From DATLYB01 sp964502525 (GTDB lineage Bacteria > Bacteroidota > Bacteroidia > Chitinophagales > CAIOSU01), in contig CAZCXH010000078.1 in NCBI GenBank assembly GCA_964502525.1, positions 1-21,186 on the forward strand: a stretch of DNA of 21,186 bases, in the 5' to 3' direction. A program made the position numbers and the translations under genes. This document shows, one piece after another, positions 6,288 through 14,999 of this stretch; position 1 is the stretch's first letter; each line of letters starts with the position of its first letter. The notes under the pieces were generated by a model that saw only the letters and a program-made list of their open reading frames with translations, was not told where the DNA came from and ran no database searches.

Positions 6288-8927
6288 TTAATCAGGCTCA
6301 AATCCAAGCACGATGCTGAACCGCCCGTATCTGCTTAAATAATTTCCAAATCCGCTTGCGTTTGGCTCCACGAACTCGTTGTTGTATTTGTCAAAACGTA
6401 TGCCATAGTCGAAACCGAGCATGCCAAACATAGGCAGAAATATGCGAATACCCAACCCAGCGGAACGTTTCAGGTCAAACGGATTGTAATCCTGGATTTT
6501 GACCCATGAGTTGCCCGCTTCCACGAACGCAAGGGCATATATTGTGGCAGACTGGTTCAGAGAAAACGGAAATCTCATTTCGAGCGTGAATTTATCGAAG
6601 AACGGCACTGCTGAAACTCCAGTTGGGTTATCCTGGTCCCAGTGGCGAATTATATCATACCCGCGAAGTGAGATTATATCTCTTCCGTAATACTGAATAT
6701 TGGAGATGCCGTCACCGCCCAGCTCAAACCGCTCGTAAGGCGAATAACCTTCCCGCTGATTGTATTTTCCAAGAAATCCAAACTTGGCGGAGAAGCGCAG
6801 CACAATCGGAAATTTGTTGCTCCTGTTCAAAGGAGTGAACCACTCTACATTGAAGCGCCATTTATGATATTCTATCCACTTGTATTGACGCATAACGCTT
6901 TCACCATTGGCGGATGTGCCATTTTCATCCCTGAAAATTGAATAAGGGGGAGTTACCTTCAAGGTGAGCGCTATGTTAGAGCCTCTCCTCGGATAAATAG
7001 GCTGATCCACCGAGTTTCTGCCAAAGGCGAATTGAACCGCAAGATTATTGGTGATGCCATCCTGAAGCGCGAAAGAAGATACGGTGCCGGGAGTCACGTT
7101 AAAACGCTCATAGCTCCCGGTTACGCTAAAAGTAAAAAAGTCATCCGGCCATTTCAGCCTTGTGCCCCAGCCTACTGAAGTTCCATTTGTAACTTGCCGC
7201 CCTTCCACATCCCTGTTTGCATCAAGGTCGGCATAACGGGTGTGATAATAGCTCACCGAAAATGAATTCGGCTTTTTACCTCCCAGCCAGGGTTCCGTAA
7301 AAGACATATTGTAGGACTGATACACTTTGCCATTAGTCTGAACGCGAAGCGATAATCGCTGACCGTCACCAGATGGAAGCGGAGACCATGTTCCCTTTTT
7401 GAACATGTTCTGGATGGAGAAATTGGTGAAGGTCAGCCCCAGGCTGCCGACCACGCCTCTTCCCTTGCCGCCCCATCCGGCTGAAAGCTCAAGCTGGTCT
7501 GAAGGCTTCTCCACTACGTGATATTCAATATCCACCGTACCTTTCTCGGGGTTAGGGAGCGGAATCACTTCCATTTGCTCGGGGTCAAAATATCCGAGGG
7601 CGATGATTTCGCGCTGAGACCTGATCAGATCGGCACGGCTGAATTTATTTCCGGGCAGTGTTCGTATTTCCCTGCGAATCACATATTCCTTCGTTTTTGT
7701 ATTCCCGTAAATCCTCACCTCGTTGATAGTGGCTTGCGGACCCTCATATATCCTTATCTCCAAATCAATCGAATCATTTTCGATGTTCACTTCAACCGGT
7801 GTGACCTGGAAAAACAAATAACCATCATCCATGTACAGAGAACTGATGTCGGTGCCTGCAGGGCTCATGTTCAGCCTTTCGTCAAGCAAAGTTTGATTGT
7901 AAACCTCCCCTTTCTTGATATTCAGAATAGAGCTTAAAAAGGCATCGTTATATTTTGTATTCCCTTTCCATGTGATATTCCTGAAGAAATACTGATGCCC
8001 TTCATTTACCAGAATGTCAATCTTCAGGTTTTTGTTATGCGGGTAAACTGTGTCGCGTATGATTTCAGCATCCCTGTACCCCTTTGAGTTGTAGTAGTCA
8101 ATCAGTTTTTGCTTGTCATCTTTGAATTTGTCCTCAATGAATTTTGACGGTTTCGGAAAAAGATTGGCATAGTTGGATGCGTATTTGTAAGCCTGAGAAG
8201 GCGAAAGATTGCTGAGAATGTCAATGAATCCGGCATTATCCGGGACCGCCTTTTTAATGTTCGCCCGTTTCAGCATCTCTTTCAGGTCAAACCTCACTAT
8301 CTCGCGCGTATCCTTCATCAGTCGTTTCAGCTTCTTGGAAGGAACAGCCTCATTTCCCTGGAAATTGATGCTTTCGATTTTCACTTTATTGCCCTTGTCA
8401 ATGGCAATCTCCAGTAAAACACTGTTTGAAAGAAGCGTATCCGGAATTTCCCGGATGGTGACAGACGCATTGTTGTAGCCTTTCTCCGAATAAAAGTCTT
8501 TGATGGTGTTGACGGTGGAAATTTTCGCATTTTCGTTCACCACCCTGCCCTTCACCAATTTTATTTTCTCGCGTATATCGTCCGCTTCGCCTTTCTTGAT
8601 TCCCTTCAGCATGAACCTTGAAAGCCTTGCGCGCTCCTTGAGGGAAATTTCAAGAAAGATGCTGCTGCCTGCTTTTTTGGTAACATAAATTTTAATATCT
8701 GTAAATAAATTCTGATCCCAAAGATTTCGGATGGCGTTGGAAATGGCATCACCAGGCACGGAAATTTCATCGCCAACCTTCAGTCCTGAGAGGGAGATAA
8801 TGATATCCTGATCAAGAAATTGCAGGCCTGACGTGGTGATTCCGCCAATGGTGTATTCGCCCGGAGAGGCGTAGTCAGCCTCCTTTTCCTGGGCAAATAG
8901 CAGCGCGGAAAAGATGCAAGAAAACAA
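6288..8927 (-). CDS. bamA: Outer membrane protein assembly factor BamA
   Basis: BamA inserts beta-barrel proteins into the outer membrane. The 879-residue product has a set of POTRA repeats over about 25-450 (for example KVKIESINFQGNEAVPSKKL and TINEVRIYGNTKTKEYVIRR), then a C-terminal 16-strand barrel with the Bacteroidota signature GWGGKGRGVVGSLGLTFTNF and the lid-loop motif SLRGYD. It ends in a last strand, GRFSIVLGFEPD. The TTG at 8927 gives a signal sequence with no positive charge; an in-frame CTG at 8948 would add LQRSVLL, giving a more typical signal peptide directly after the uppS stop at 8952. No ATG exists between that stop and the signal. The gene lies between uppS and ompH, as in many Bacteroidota. 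Confidence 0.95.
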   Translation of the reverse strand: MFSCIFSALLFAQEKEADYASPGEYTIGGITTSGLQFLDQDIIISLSGLKVGDEISVPGDAISNAIRNLWDQNLFTDIKIYVTKKAGSSIFLEISLKERARLSRFMLKGIKKGEADDIREKIKLVKGRVVNENAKISTVNTIKDFYSEKGYNNASVTIREIPDTLLSNSVLLEIAIDKGNKVKIESINFQGNEAVPSKKLKRLMKDTREIVRFDLKEMLKRANIKKAVPDNAGFIDILSNLSPSQAYKYASNYANLFPKPSKFIEDKFKDDKQKLIDYYNSKGYRDAEIIRDTVYPHNKNLKIDILVNEGHQYFFRNITWKGNTKYNDAFLSSILNIKKGEVYNQTLLDERLNMSPAGTDISSLYMDDGYLFFQVTPVEVNIENDSIDLEIRIYEGPQATINEVRIYGNTKTKEYVIRREIRTLPGNKFSRADLIRSQREIIALGYFDPEQMEVIPLPNPEKGTVDIEYHVVEKPSDQLELSAGWGGKGRGVVGSLGLTFTNFSIQNMFKKGTWSPLPSGDGQRLSLRVQTNGKVYQSYNMSFTEPWLGGKKPNSFSVSYYHTRYADLDANRDVEGRQVTNGTSVGWGTRLKWPDDFFTFSVTGSYERFNVTPGTVSSFALQDGITNNLAVQFAFGRNSVDQPIYPRRGSNIALTLKVTPPYSIFRDENGTSANGESVMRQYKWIEYHKWRFNVEWFTPLNRSNKFPIVLRFSAKFGFLGKYNQREGYSPYERFELGGDGISNIQYYGRDIISLRGYDIIRHWDQDNPTGVSAVPFFDKFTLEMRFPFSLNQSATIYALAFVEAGNSWVKIQDYNPFDLKRSAGLGIRIFLPMFGMLGFDYGIRFDKYNNEFVEPNASGFGNYLSRYGRFSIVLGFEPD

Positions 8928-8951
8928 TAAGAGGACGCTGCGTTGCAGAGT

Positions 8952-9737
8952 TTATCCGATTTTTATTTGTTCGCTGATCTTTCCAAAACGCCTTTCTCTT
9001 TCCTGGTAGCTGATTATCGCCTTGTAAAAATCATCTTCCTTAAAATCGGGCCAGAGTGTATTGGTGAAATATAATTCCGCATAAGCGATCTGCCATAGAA
9101 GGAAATTGCTGATGCGTTGTTCCCCGCTGGTTCTTATCAGCAATTCCGGATCGGGGTAATCTTTGGTGCTGAGATAAGACGAAATCAACTCGTCATTGAT
9201 CTCCTGCATCAACAGTTTTCCCTGCACAACCTCATGGCATATTTTTTTCACAGCCTCTGTGATTTCCCACCGTGCGCTGTAGCTTAATGCGAGAATCATG
9301 TCCATCTTCGTGTTCCCGCTTGTTATGTCCATTGCTTCCAAAAGATTAGCATAACATCTTTCTGGAAGCGATTTTATGTTTCCGATTGCCCTCAGGCGAA
9401 TATTGTTCTTCATCAAAGTCTTTGTTTCAGACTTGATGGTGCGGATCAGCAGTTCCATTAAAGCATTCACCTCCGTTTTCGGGCGCAGCCAGTTTTCGGT
9501 TGAGAAAGCATACAACGTGAGGAACTTAATACCAAGTTCAGCCGCTGCCTCAACAATCCGCTTGACCGTTTTTACCCCGTTGCGGTGGCCGAAAATGCGC
9601 GGTCTGCTGTTTCTTTTCGCCCACCTTCCGTTGCCGTCCATGATAATAGCAACACTTTCCGGAAGATTGCCGGGGTCTATCAGCGATTTCAAATCTCCCA
9701 CAGGTTGTGGTTTAGCCGCAAAGCTAACAAAAAGCAT
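8952..9737 (-). CDS. uppS: Isoprenyl transferase (undecaprenyl diphosphate synthase)
   Basis: UppS condenses isopentenyl diphosphate units in cis onto farnesyl diphosphate to make the C55 lipid carrier for peptidoglycan and polysaccharide synthesis. With the ATG at 9737 it has 261 residues. Visible motifs are MDGNGRWAK (catalytic Asp34), FGHRNG, the FSTENW segment, and LLIRTSGEQRISNFLLWQ near the end. I chose this ATG because it shares one base with the stop of the upstream DUF6089 gene (TGATG), a coupling arrangement; a GTG at 9764 would overlap that gene by 28 bases. The stop is directly followed by the bamA signal sequence. The family is cytosolic and membrane-associated. Confidence 0.95.
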   Translation of the reverse strand: MLFVSFAAKPQPVGDLKSLIDPGNLPESVAIIMDGNGRWAKRNSRPRIFGHRNGVKTVKRIVEAAAELGIKFLTLYAFSTENWLRPKTEVNALMELLIRTIKSETKTLMKNNIRLRAIGNIKSLPERCYANLLEAMDITSGNTKMDMILALSYSARWEITEAVKKICHEVVQGKLLMQEINDELISSYLSTKDYPDPELLIRTSGEQRISNFLLWQIAYAELYFTNTLWPDFKEDDFYKAIISYQERERRFGKISEQIKIG

Positions 9738-10537
9738 CAAGGAATTTTTGAAGGCTTGGGGCACTTCATCCTGATGGGCGAATAGGAAATGGATATGCCG
9801 ACAAACAAATAATCGTCATTTCTTTCGGAAAAGCCTCTTTGCTTGCCTTCATACCCGATTGGAGGGTCAGTTACTTCTCCTGAGCGGTCCGAAAGCGCGC
9901 TTGCGAGAGAGCCGTCAGAAAGGTTTCCGGGATAACCGGTGCTTGTATCATCCAAATAATCGGTAAACGTTTTGCGAATACCGCCTTCAATCCCTATCGC
10001 CCAGTAAGGGGTGAAACTGTATTTAAAGCCTCCGCCAATGGGAAAACCAACACTTACCAGTGAATAACTTTCGCCTTCCGTTTGCAGCGGCTGCAACGCA
10101 TGAATAGCTCCTTCATATTCCGTTTTGGGATTGTAATAAAAAACAGAAATGCCGATCAACAAGTAAGGTGTGAATGAAAGATGCCTTTTTTCGCGATCGT
10201 ATTTAAAAAAATTAAACTCAACGGTGCTGCTGAAATCGTAAATATCCGACCTGAAGGAAAGATTCCTTGCTTTTTGAAATGGGAATTCGGAGATGGCGTC
10301 ATCATAAGCTACCCGGCCATAATTAAGCCCCTGTTTAAAAGAGAACCGGGTACCCAAATTATATCGGAAAAACAACCCACCGGCAGGCCCCATCATCTCA
10401 AAGCTTGCATTGCTGTTCAAATCACCGATGTAGTTTGCCACTCCAGCCCAGCCTCCGTATTCCAACTCCTGAGGGAGGGCGTCTATAGCAAAAAGAGAAG
10501 AGAAAATAATCAGCAAAAAGTTGATTCTTGGGCGCAT
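9737..10537 (-). CDS. DUF6089 family outer-membrane beta-barrel protein
   Basis: The 266-residue protein has a signal peptide (MRPRINFLLIIFSSLFAIDALP) and then alternating amphipathic strands typical of an eight-stranded porin-like barrel: YGGWAGVANYIGDLNS, GGLFFRYNLGTRFSFKQGLN, FTPYLLIGISVFYYNPKTEY, and a closing YLFVGISISYSPI. It contains the family segments NPKTEYEGAIHALQPLQTEG and RKTFTDYLDDTSTGYPG. DUF6089 genes sit directly before uppS–bamA in many Bacteroidota; the function is unknown. A GTG lies one codon upstream of the chosen ATG. The stop overlaps the uppS ATG as TGATG. Confidence 0.9.
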   Translation of the reverse strand: MRPRINFLLIIFSSLFAIDALPQELEYGGWAGVANYIGDLNSNASFEMMGPAGGLFFRYNLGTRFSFKQGLNYGRVAYDDAISEFPFQKARNLSFRSDIYDFSSTVEFNFFKYDREKRHLSFTPYLLIGISVFYYNPKTEYEGAIHALQPLQTEGESYSLVSVGFPIGGGFKYSFTPYWAIGIEGGIRKTFTDYLDDTSTGYPGNLSDGSLASALSDRSGEVTDPPIGYEGKQRGFSERNDDYLFVGISISYSPIRMKCPKPSKIP

Positions 10538-10606
10538 CACAAATTATTCAGCCGGAAACGGAATGCAGAGATCATGTTTTTCACATTACCCATTAAAGTC
10601 ATAGTT

Positions 10607-10641
10607 AAAAAAAAGAAGCCCAAAATTATCCATTTCGGGCT
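10607..10641 (-). terminator. Intrinsic terminator after the upstream DUF6089 paralogue
   Basis: On the minus strand, AGCCC (10641-10637) pairs with GGGCT (10621-10617), with an AAA/TTT extension and a loop of about seven bases, followed by TTCTTTTTTTTAA. This is a good rho-independent terminator 33 bases after the stop of the 10674-11660 gene. It separates that gene's transcript from the DUF6089–uppS–bamA operon. Confidence 0.75.
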
Positions 10642-10673
10642 CCGATAACGTTCGTTGATTTGGTTTATTGTTA

Positions 10674-11660
10674 TTACCAGGTTCTATTTCTCACAAATCT
10701 CCTGTACTTCTTGACCTTTTTACGAAGTGCCGGATTCCTTCTCACATGATTGCGCTTGTGGGAATAAGAGAATTCGGAGAACTGATTTGCAAATTTGTAC
10801 GAAACGGATACTAAACTGAACAAATAAGCATCGTTAGCGCCAGGGTTTCCCCGAACTTCACCGGGTTCGGTGATATATCCGTAGGTTTCTTCCGGATCAA
10901 TTTCGCTTGATCTGCGTGACAGGTCGTAAGCCATCGCACCTTTTTCATTCCCATAGAACTCAGTGAATTCCCCTTTTGAAACGTAAGAGCCGCTGACATC
11001 ATCGAGATAGTCTGTAAACGTAAAACGGTGTCCAAATTCCAACCCGAGCGCAAGAAACCTGGTTACATTCAGCTTCACGCCTATGCCAATCGGTATGGCA
11101 GGTTGAAAAAGCGAATATGGACGCCTGTCAGGATATTGCGGCATTCCCTGTCCCTCGGTGCCAAGCGGCTGCAACGCCACCCACTCACCGTTATATTCGG
11201 CTTTGGGATTAAAATATACCAGTGAAATGCCAGTCACGAAATAGGGAGTTATCCATTTGCTGCCGCTTCCGGGTATATAGCGCATCAGATTCACCTCACC
11301 GGTTAAAGCCAGTTCAAACACCTGTGATTTGAAGTGAAGATTGCGGTAGTTCCTGAACCAGGCATCATCCATGAACCGTTCGGTGTGTGACAGCCTGTCG
11401 TCACCCTCCCAGATTCCCCAGGTAAGCCCGCATTTAAGCGCAAAGAAGTAGTTGAAATTATTCCTGAAAAAAAATCCGGCTGCCGGACGGAACAGCGATG
11501 CTTCGAGGTCGCCATAGTAGGCCTTTCCGTTGGGTTCTTTCTTGCCAAGGTCGCCCAGGAAGTTGGTGGTTCCCAAGCCAACGCCAATTTCCATCGTTTG
11601 AGCAAATGAGCACAGTATGCAAAAACACATCGCGCCCAGCATGCTTATTACTCGTTTCAT
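10674..11660 (-). CDS. DUF6089-like outer-membrane protein, second paralogue
   Basis: The 328-residue protein is a longer relative of the 9737-10537 product. It has a signal peptide (MKRVISMLGAMCFCILCSFA, cleavage before Gln) and shares landmark segments in the same order: IGVGLGTTNFLGDLG, PAAGFFFRNNFNYFFALK, FVTGISLVYFNPKAEYNGEW, ALQPLGTEGQG, FTFTDYLDDVSGSYVSKG and a final YLFSLVSVSYKF. A basic extension follows the last strand (HKRNHVRRNPALRKKVKKYR), which the other paralogue lacks. A GTG lies two codons upstream of the ATG. It faces the parvulin operon across a 278-base divergent region and ends at its own terminator. Function unknown; probably an outer-membrane barrel. Confidence 0.88.
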   Translation of the reverse strand: MKRVISMLGAMCFCILCSFAQTMEIGVGLGTTNFLGDLGKKEPNGKAYYGDLEASLFRPAAGFFFRNNFNYFFALKCGLTWGIWEGDDRLSHTERFMDDAWFRNYRNLHFKSQVFELALTGEVNLMRYIPGSGSKWITPYFVTGISLVYFNPKAEYNGEWVALQPLGTEGQGMPQYPDRRPYSLFQPAIPIGIGVKLNVTRFLALGLEFGHRFTFTDYLDDVSGSYVSKGEFTEFYGNEKGAMAYDLSRRSSEIDPEETYGYITEPGEVRGNPGANDAYLFSLVSVSYKFANQFSEFSYSHKRNHVRRNPALRKKVKKYRRFVRNRTW

Positions 11661-11788
11661 GATCACATAGTTTTAACAAGCCCAATAGTCACAACGTACC
11701 CGTCTGACGAAAATTTGTACGAAAAATGCCATGAAATGTTAGGAGAGGAGTTATTCAAGCGCAAAGGTTAAAATTTATTAATCCGCTC

Positions 11789-11826
11789 TTTGCTAAACCT
11801 ACCCAAGGCATATTTTTATATTTTTG
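11789..11826 (+). promoter_or_regulatory. Candidate promoter for the PPIase operon
   Basis: TATTTTTG at 11819-11826 matches the Bacteroidota -7 consensus TAnnTTTG. The nearest TTTG at 11789-11792 is 26 bases away, longer than the usual 19 or so; it sits better with a one-mismatch box at 11811-11818 (TATTTTTA). Either way the region lies about 115 bases before the ATG at 11939 in the divergent interval. Confidence 0.4.
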
Positions 11827-11938
11827 CAGTCCCGAAAAATGCAAAAACTCTGAAAGTTTCAAAGCCTCCGGTTTATTCATCACTTAAACATTGGCTTTGA
11901 GAACTTCAATATCTGTCCATAAACACCAAACCGCAAGT

Positions 11939-13921
11939 ATGCGCAAATCATTGAAACTGCTGTTAACCAATGCAATCTTGCTTGTTGCGATAACAGCATC
12001 GTTAGCCCAACCATCGCCAGGCGAACCATTGTTATTTACTTACGGCACCACCCCTGTGAGCCTGGCGGAGTTTGAGTATGTTTATAAGAAAAACAATATC
12101 AATGACGAAAACGCCTACTCCAGGAAGTCATTGGAGGAGTATCTGGAACTTTACATCAACTTCCGCCTGAAAGTGAAGGAAGCCGAGGCGCTGGGGATGG
12201 ACACCATTAAATCAATCAAAGATGAGTTGAAAGGTTACCGGGAACAGCTTGCAAAGTCATACCTGCAGGACAAGGAGGTTTCCGAACATCTCATCAAGGA
12301 AGCCTATGAGCGGATGAAGTATGAGATACGGGCAAGCCATATCCTCGTTAACATAGGGGGTGAAGGATTGCCTGCCGATACGCTGAAGGCGTTCAGGATG
12401 GCCAATGATTTCAGGAAAAGGATTTTGGGCGGGGAGGATTTTGAAAAACTCGCCCGCGAAGTTTCCGCTGACCCGTCTGTGAAGGACAACGGAGGCGATC
12501 TCGGATACTTCTCGGTGTTGCAGACGGTTTATCCGTTTGAAACGGCAGCCTACAGCACAGAGGTTGGGAAAGTTTCCGATGTGGTGAGAACAAGATTCGG
12601 GTATCACATTATCAAGGTAAATGATAAACGCCCCGCGCAGGGAAGAATTACAACCGCCCATATCCTGCTCAAACTGCCGGATAATGCCACCCCCGAGCAA
12701 ATCGAGGAGGTGAGAAAAAAAGCGGAGGACATCCGCCAGCAGATTGCAGGCGGATCTTCATTTGAAGAAATGGCAAGGAAATATTCCGAGGACAAGCTTT
12801 CCGCGGGAAAGGGAGGATTGTTGCCCGAATTCAGCACCGGCAAGATGGTGATGGAGTTTGAAAAAGCCGCCTTTGCATTACAGAATGATGGTGATGTTTC
12901 CAATCCGGTTAAAACAGATTATGGCTGGCATATCATTAAGCGCATCAGCAAAGCGGGGATACCGCCTTATGAAGAGGCAAAGGTGGACCTGAAAAAAAGA
13001 ATAGAGCGCGATTCCCGCTCAATGCTTGCTACTGACGTGCTCCTCGCCAAGATCAAGAAGGAGAATAATTTCAAGGAAAACGCAAAGAACAAGGATGCCC
13101 TTTACAAGAAGATTCACGAGGAACTGTCCAATCCAAAAATATCAATAGAAGATAAAACAGGATTGAACAAGCCGCTTTTTGAGCTTGCGGGCGCTCAATA
13201 TACCCAGACAAACTTTATTGAATTTATTGAGGCGCAGCAGGCAAAAAAGAGAGAAGCGCAGCCCTACAAGATATTCACCGACCTGTACGACAAGTATGTG
13301 GAGAAAGTATGCCTTGATTACCAGGATAGCCAGCTTGAAAAAAAATATCCCGAGTTCAAGGCGCTTATGCAGGAATACCGTGACGGCACGCTGCTGTTCG
13401 CCCTGACCGACCAGAAAGTGTGGTCAAAAGCTTTGCAGGACACAACCGGGCTGAAAGAGTTTCAGGAGAAAAATAAGTTCAACTACATGTGGGAAACAAG
13501 GCTTGATGCCATAACATTCACAGCCAAGGACGCCAAAACCGCTAAGGCAGCCCGCAAGCTTATATTAAAAGGCAAGCTCGATACGCAAGCCATCCTGAAA
13601 AAAATCAATGCCAAAGATTCGGTGAACGCCCTGCTGACCATGCAGGAAGGAATTTATGAGAAAGGGCAATCGCAACTCATGGATAAGATTGAATGGAAGG
13701 AAGGGCTTTCCACAGATTTTCCCAATGCCGACAACAGCATCACGTTAGTGCAGGTGAGAAAAGTGATTCCGCCAACGCCAAAATCACTTGAGGAAGCCCG
13801 CGGTTTCATAGTATCCGACTACCAGGAGTTTTTGGAAAAAGAATGGATCCGACAACTGCGGGAAAAGTATCCCGTTTCGGTGAATCAGGATACATTCAAT
13901 ACATTGATCAAGCAGAATTAA
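11939..13921 (+). CDS. Periplasmic peptidyl-prolyl isomerase with two parvulin domains
   Basis: The 660-residue protein starts at the ATG at 11939 because MRKSLKLLLTNAILLVAITASLAQ is a clear signal peptide; the frame is open to a TTG at 11891 but that adds a hydrophilic lead. A SurA-like N-terminal helical region (EFEYVYKKNNINDENAYSRK; YINFRLKVKEAEALG) precedes two PpiC domains, about 120-220 (ASHILVNI ... GDLGYFSV ... FGYHIIKV) and 225-325 (TAHILLKLP ... GGLLPEFSTG ... YGWHIIKR). A long C-terminal helical domain of about 320 residues follows. It should catalyse prolyl isomerisation and assist outer-membrane protein folding. It leads a three-gene chaperone operon. Confidence 0.93.
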   Translation: MRKSLKLLLTNAILLVAITASLAQPSPGEPLLFTYGTTPVSLAEFEYVYKKNNINDENAYSRKSLEEYLELYINFRLKVKEAEALGMDTIKSIKDELKGYREQLAKSYLQDKEVSEHLIKEAYERMKYEIRASHILVNIGGEGLPADTLKAFRMANDFRKRILGGEDFEKLAREVSADPSVKDNGGDLGYFSVLQTVYPFETAAYSTEVGKVSDVVRTRFGYHIIKVNDKRPAQGRITTAHILLKLPDNATPEQIEEVRKKAEDIRQQIAGGSSFEEMARKYSEDKLSAGKGGLLPEFSTGKMVMEFEKAAFALQNDGDVSNPVKTDYGWHIIKRISKAGIPPYEEAKVDLKKRIERDSRSMLATDVLLAKIKKENNFKENAKNKDALYKKIHEELSNPKISIEDKTGLNKPLFELAGAQYTQTNFIEFIEAQQAKKREAQPYKIFTDLYDKYVEKVCLDYQDSQLEKKYPEFKALMQEYRDGTLLFALTDQKVWSKALQDTTGLKEFQEKNKFNYMWETRLDAITFTAKDAKTAKAARKLILKGKLDTQAILKKINAKDSVNALLTMQEGIYEKGQSQLMDKIEWKEGLSTDFPNADNSITLVQVRKVIPPTPKSLEEARGFIVSDYQEFLEKEWIRQLREKYPVSVNQDTFNTLIKQN

Positions 13922-13946
13922 GGTTAAATAGCCCGGAGTTTAAAGT

Positions 13947-14879
13947 TTGAAGTGGAGAGATATACACCGGATCGCAACATCAACCGCCAAAATCCAAGCC
14001 TTAAACTCATTCCTGATCGCAGTCCTTATTGCTTCGCTGCCTTCCTGCCGGTATTTCAATAAAAAAACACTTGTTAAAAATGAGGATTTCATAGCCCGCG
14101 TGGGCGATGAATATCTTTACCGGTCGGATATTGAACATATCGCCAAAAATGTTGCGGAAACGGATGACAGCGCCATCGTTGTGGAAAAATATGTTGAAGA
14201 TTGGATAAAACGCAAGCTGATGCTGGAAAAGGCTAACCAATACCTGCCGCGCGACAAGGTAAACATTGACAGGCAGGTGGAAGATTACCGGGAATCCCTG
14301 ATTCTATATATCTACGAAAAGGAACTGCTGCTTCAAAAACTCGATACTGCGGTTGATGAAAACTTACTTCTCAATTATTTTGATGAATACAAGACCAACT
14401 TTGAGCTGAAAGATGACATCGTTCAGTTGTTGTTCGTAAAGGCGCCAAAAGACGCGCCTAAAACAGATTCTGTCGCCATGTGGATAGGTTCGAAAGAAGA
14501 AACGGGCAAACAAAAAATGGAAAACTATTGCCATCAATATGCCTCTGATTTTTCACTCGGTGATACGGTTTGGTTTGAAACCTCATCCATTTTCAGCAAT
14601 ATTCCGGTCACCGCGCACCAGCTTGAAGCCCTGAAGTTGTATAAAAACACGCTGATGGTGAACGATTCGTTGTTTAACTATGTGGTGAAGGTGAACGACT
14701 CCAGAAATAAAGGCGAAATTGCACCCTATCATTATGTGAGGGATGATATAACAAGAATAATTCTAAACAAGCGAAAAAACGAATTGGTGCGTTCTACATT
14801 TGAAAATGTCTATCTCGAAGGAAAACGCGCCAACAAGTTTGAGATTTATCCCGAAACAAATGTAAAAAACAGGTTGTGA
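13947..14879 (+). CDS. SurA-like lipoprotein lacking a parvulin domain
   Basis: The 310-residue product begins at a TTG (no ATG or GTG fits) and has a hydrophobic stretch ending in a lipobox SLPSC (lipid Cys34). The mature part opens with EDFIARVGDEYLYRSDIEHI, which resembles the SurA start (a conserved V-G-x-x-x-L-x-x-S/D), followed by YVEDWIKRKLMLEKA and a long helical region as in SurA N-domains. No PpiC domain can be seen, so it may be a pure chaperone. It sits 25 bases after the double-parvulin gene and 120 before surA, an order seen in other Bacteroidota to my knowledge. The n-region before the lipobox is unusually long, so the exact start is uncertain. Confidence 0.8.
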   Translation: MKWRDIHRIATSTAKIQALNSFLIAVLIASLPSCRYFNKKTLVKNEDFIARVGDEYLYRSDIEHIAKNVAETDDSAIVVEKYVEDWIKRKLMLEKANQYLPRDKVNIDRQVEDYRESLILYIYEKELLLQKLDTAVDENLLLNYFDEYKTNFELKDDIVQLLFVKAPKDAPKTDSVAMWIGSKEETGKQKMENYCHQYASDFSLGDTVWFETSSIFSNIPVTAHQLEALKLYKNTLMVNDSLFNYVVKVNDSRNKGEIAPYHYVRDDITRIILNKRKNELVRSTFENVYLEGKRANKFEIYPETNVKNRL

Positions 14880-14883
14880 TCGG

Positions 14884-14909
14884 TCCGAAGGACTCCGGAC
14901 TCCTTCGGA
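14884..14909 (+). repeat. Perfect 9-bp hairpin after the SurA-like gene
   Basis: TCCGAAGGA (14884-14892) and TCCTTCGGA (14901-14909) form a perfect inverted repeat around an 8-base loop, CTCCGGAC, that itself contains the palindrome TCCGGA. It starts 4 bases after a stop codon. There is no T-tract, so it is more likely a REP-type or RNA-stabilising hairpin than a terminator. Confidence 0.65.
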
Positions 14910-14913
14910 GGAT

Positions 14914-14966
14914 ATACCATCGGATACCATGCACTGCAAGCTCGAAAATCTGTTTACCGATGGTAT
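14914..14966 (+). repeat. 10-bp inverted repeat upstream of surA
   Basis: ATACCATCGG (14914-14923) and CCGATGGTAT (14957-14966) are perfect inverted repeats with a 33-base loop, placed 34 bases before the surA ATG. A second ATACCAT at 14925-14931 could compete for the same 3' arm, giving two alternative folds. It could be an operator or an mRNA switch ahead of surA; this is inference. Confidence 0.5.
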
Positions 14967-14999
14967 GCAAATAGGATTTGATGATTTGTTAATTAGATA

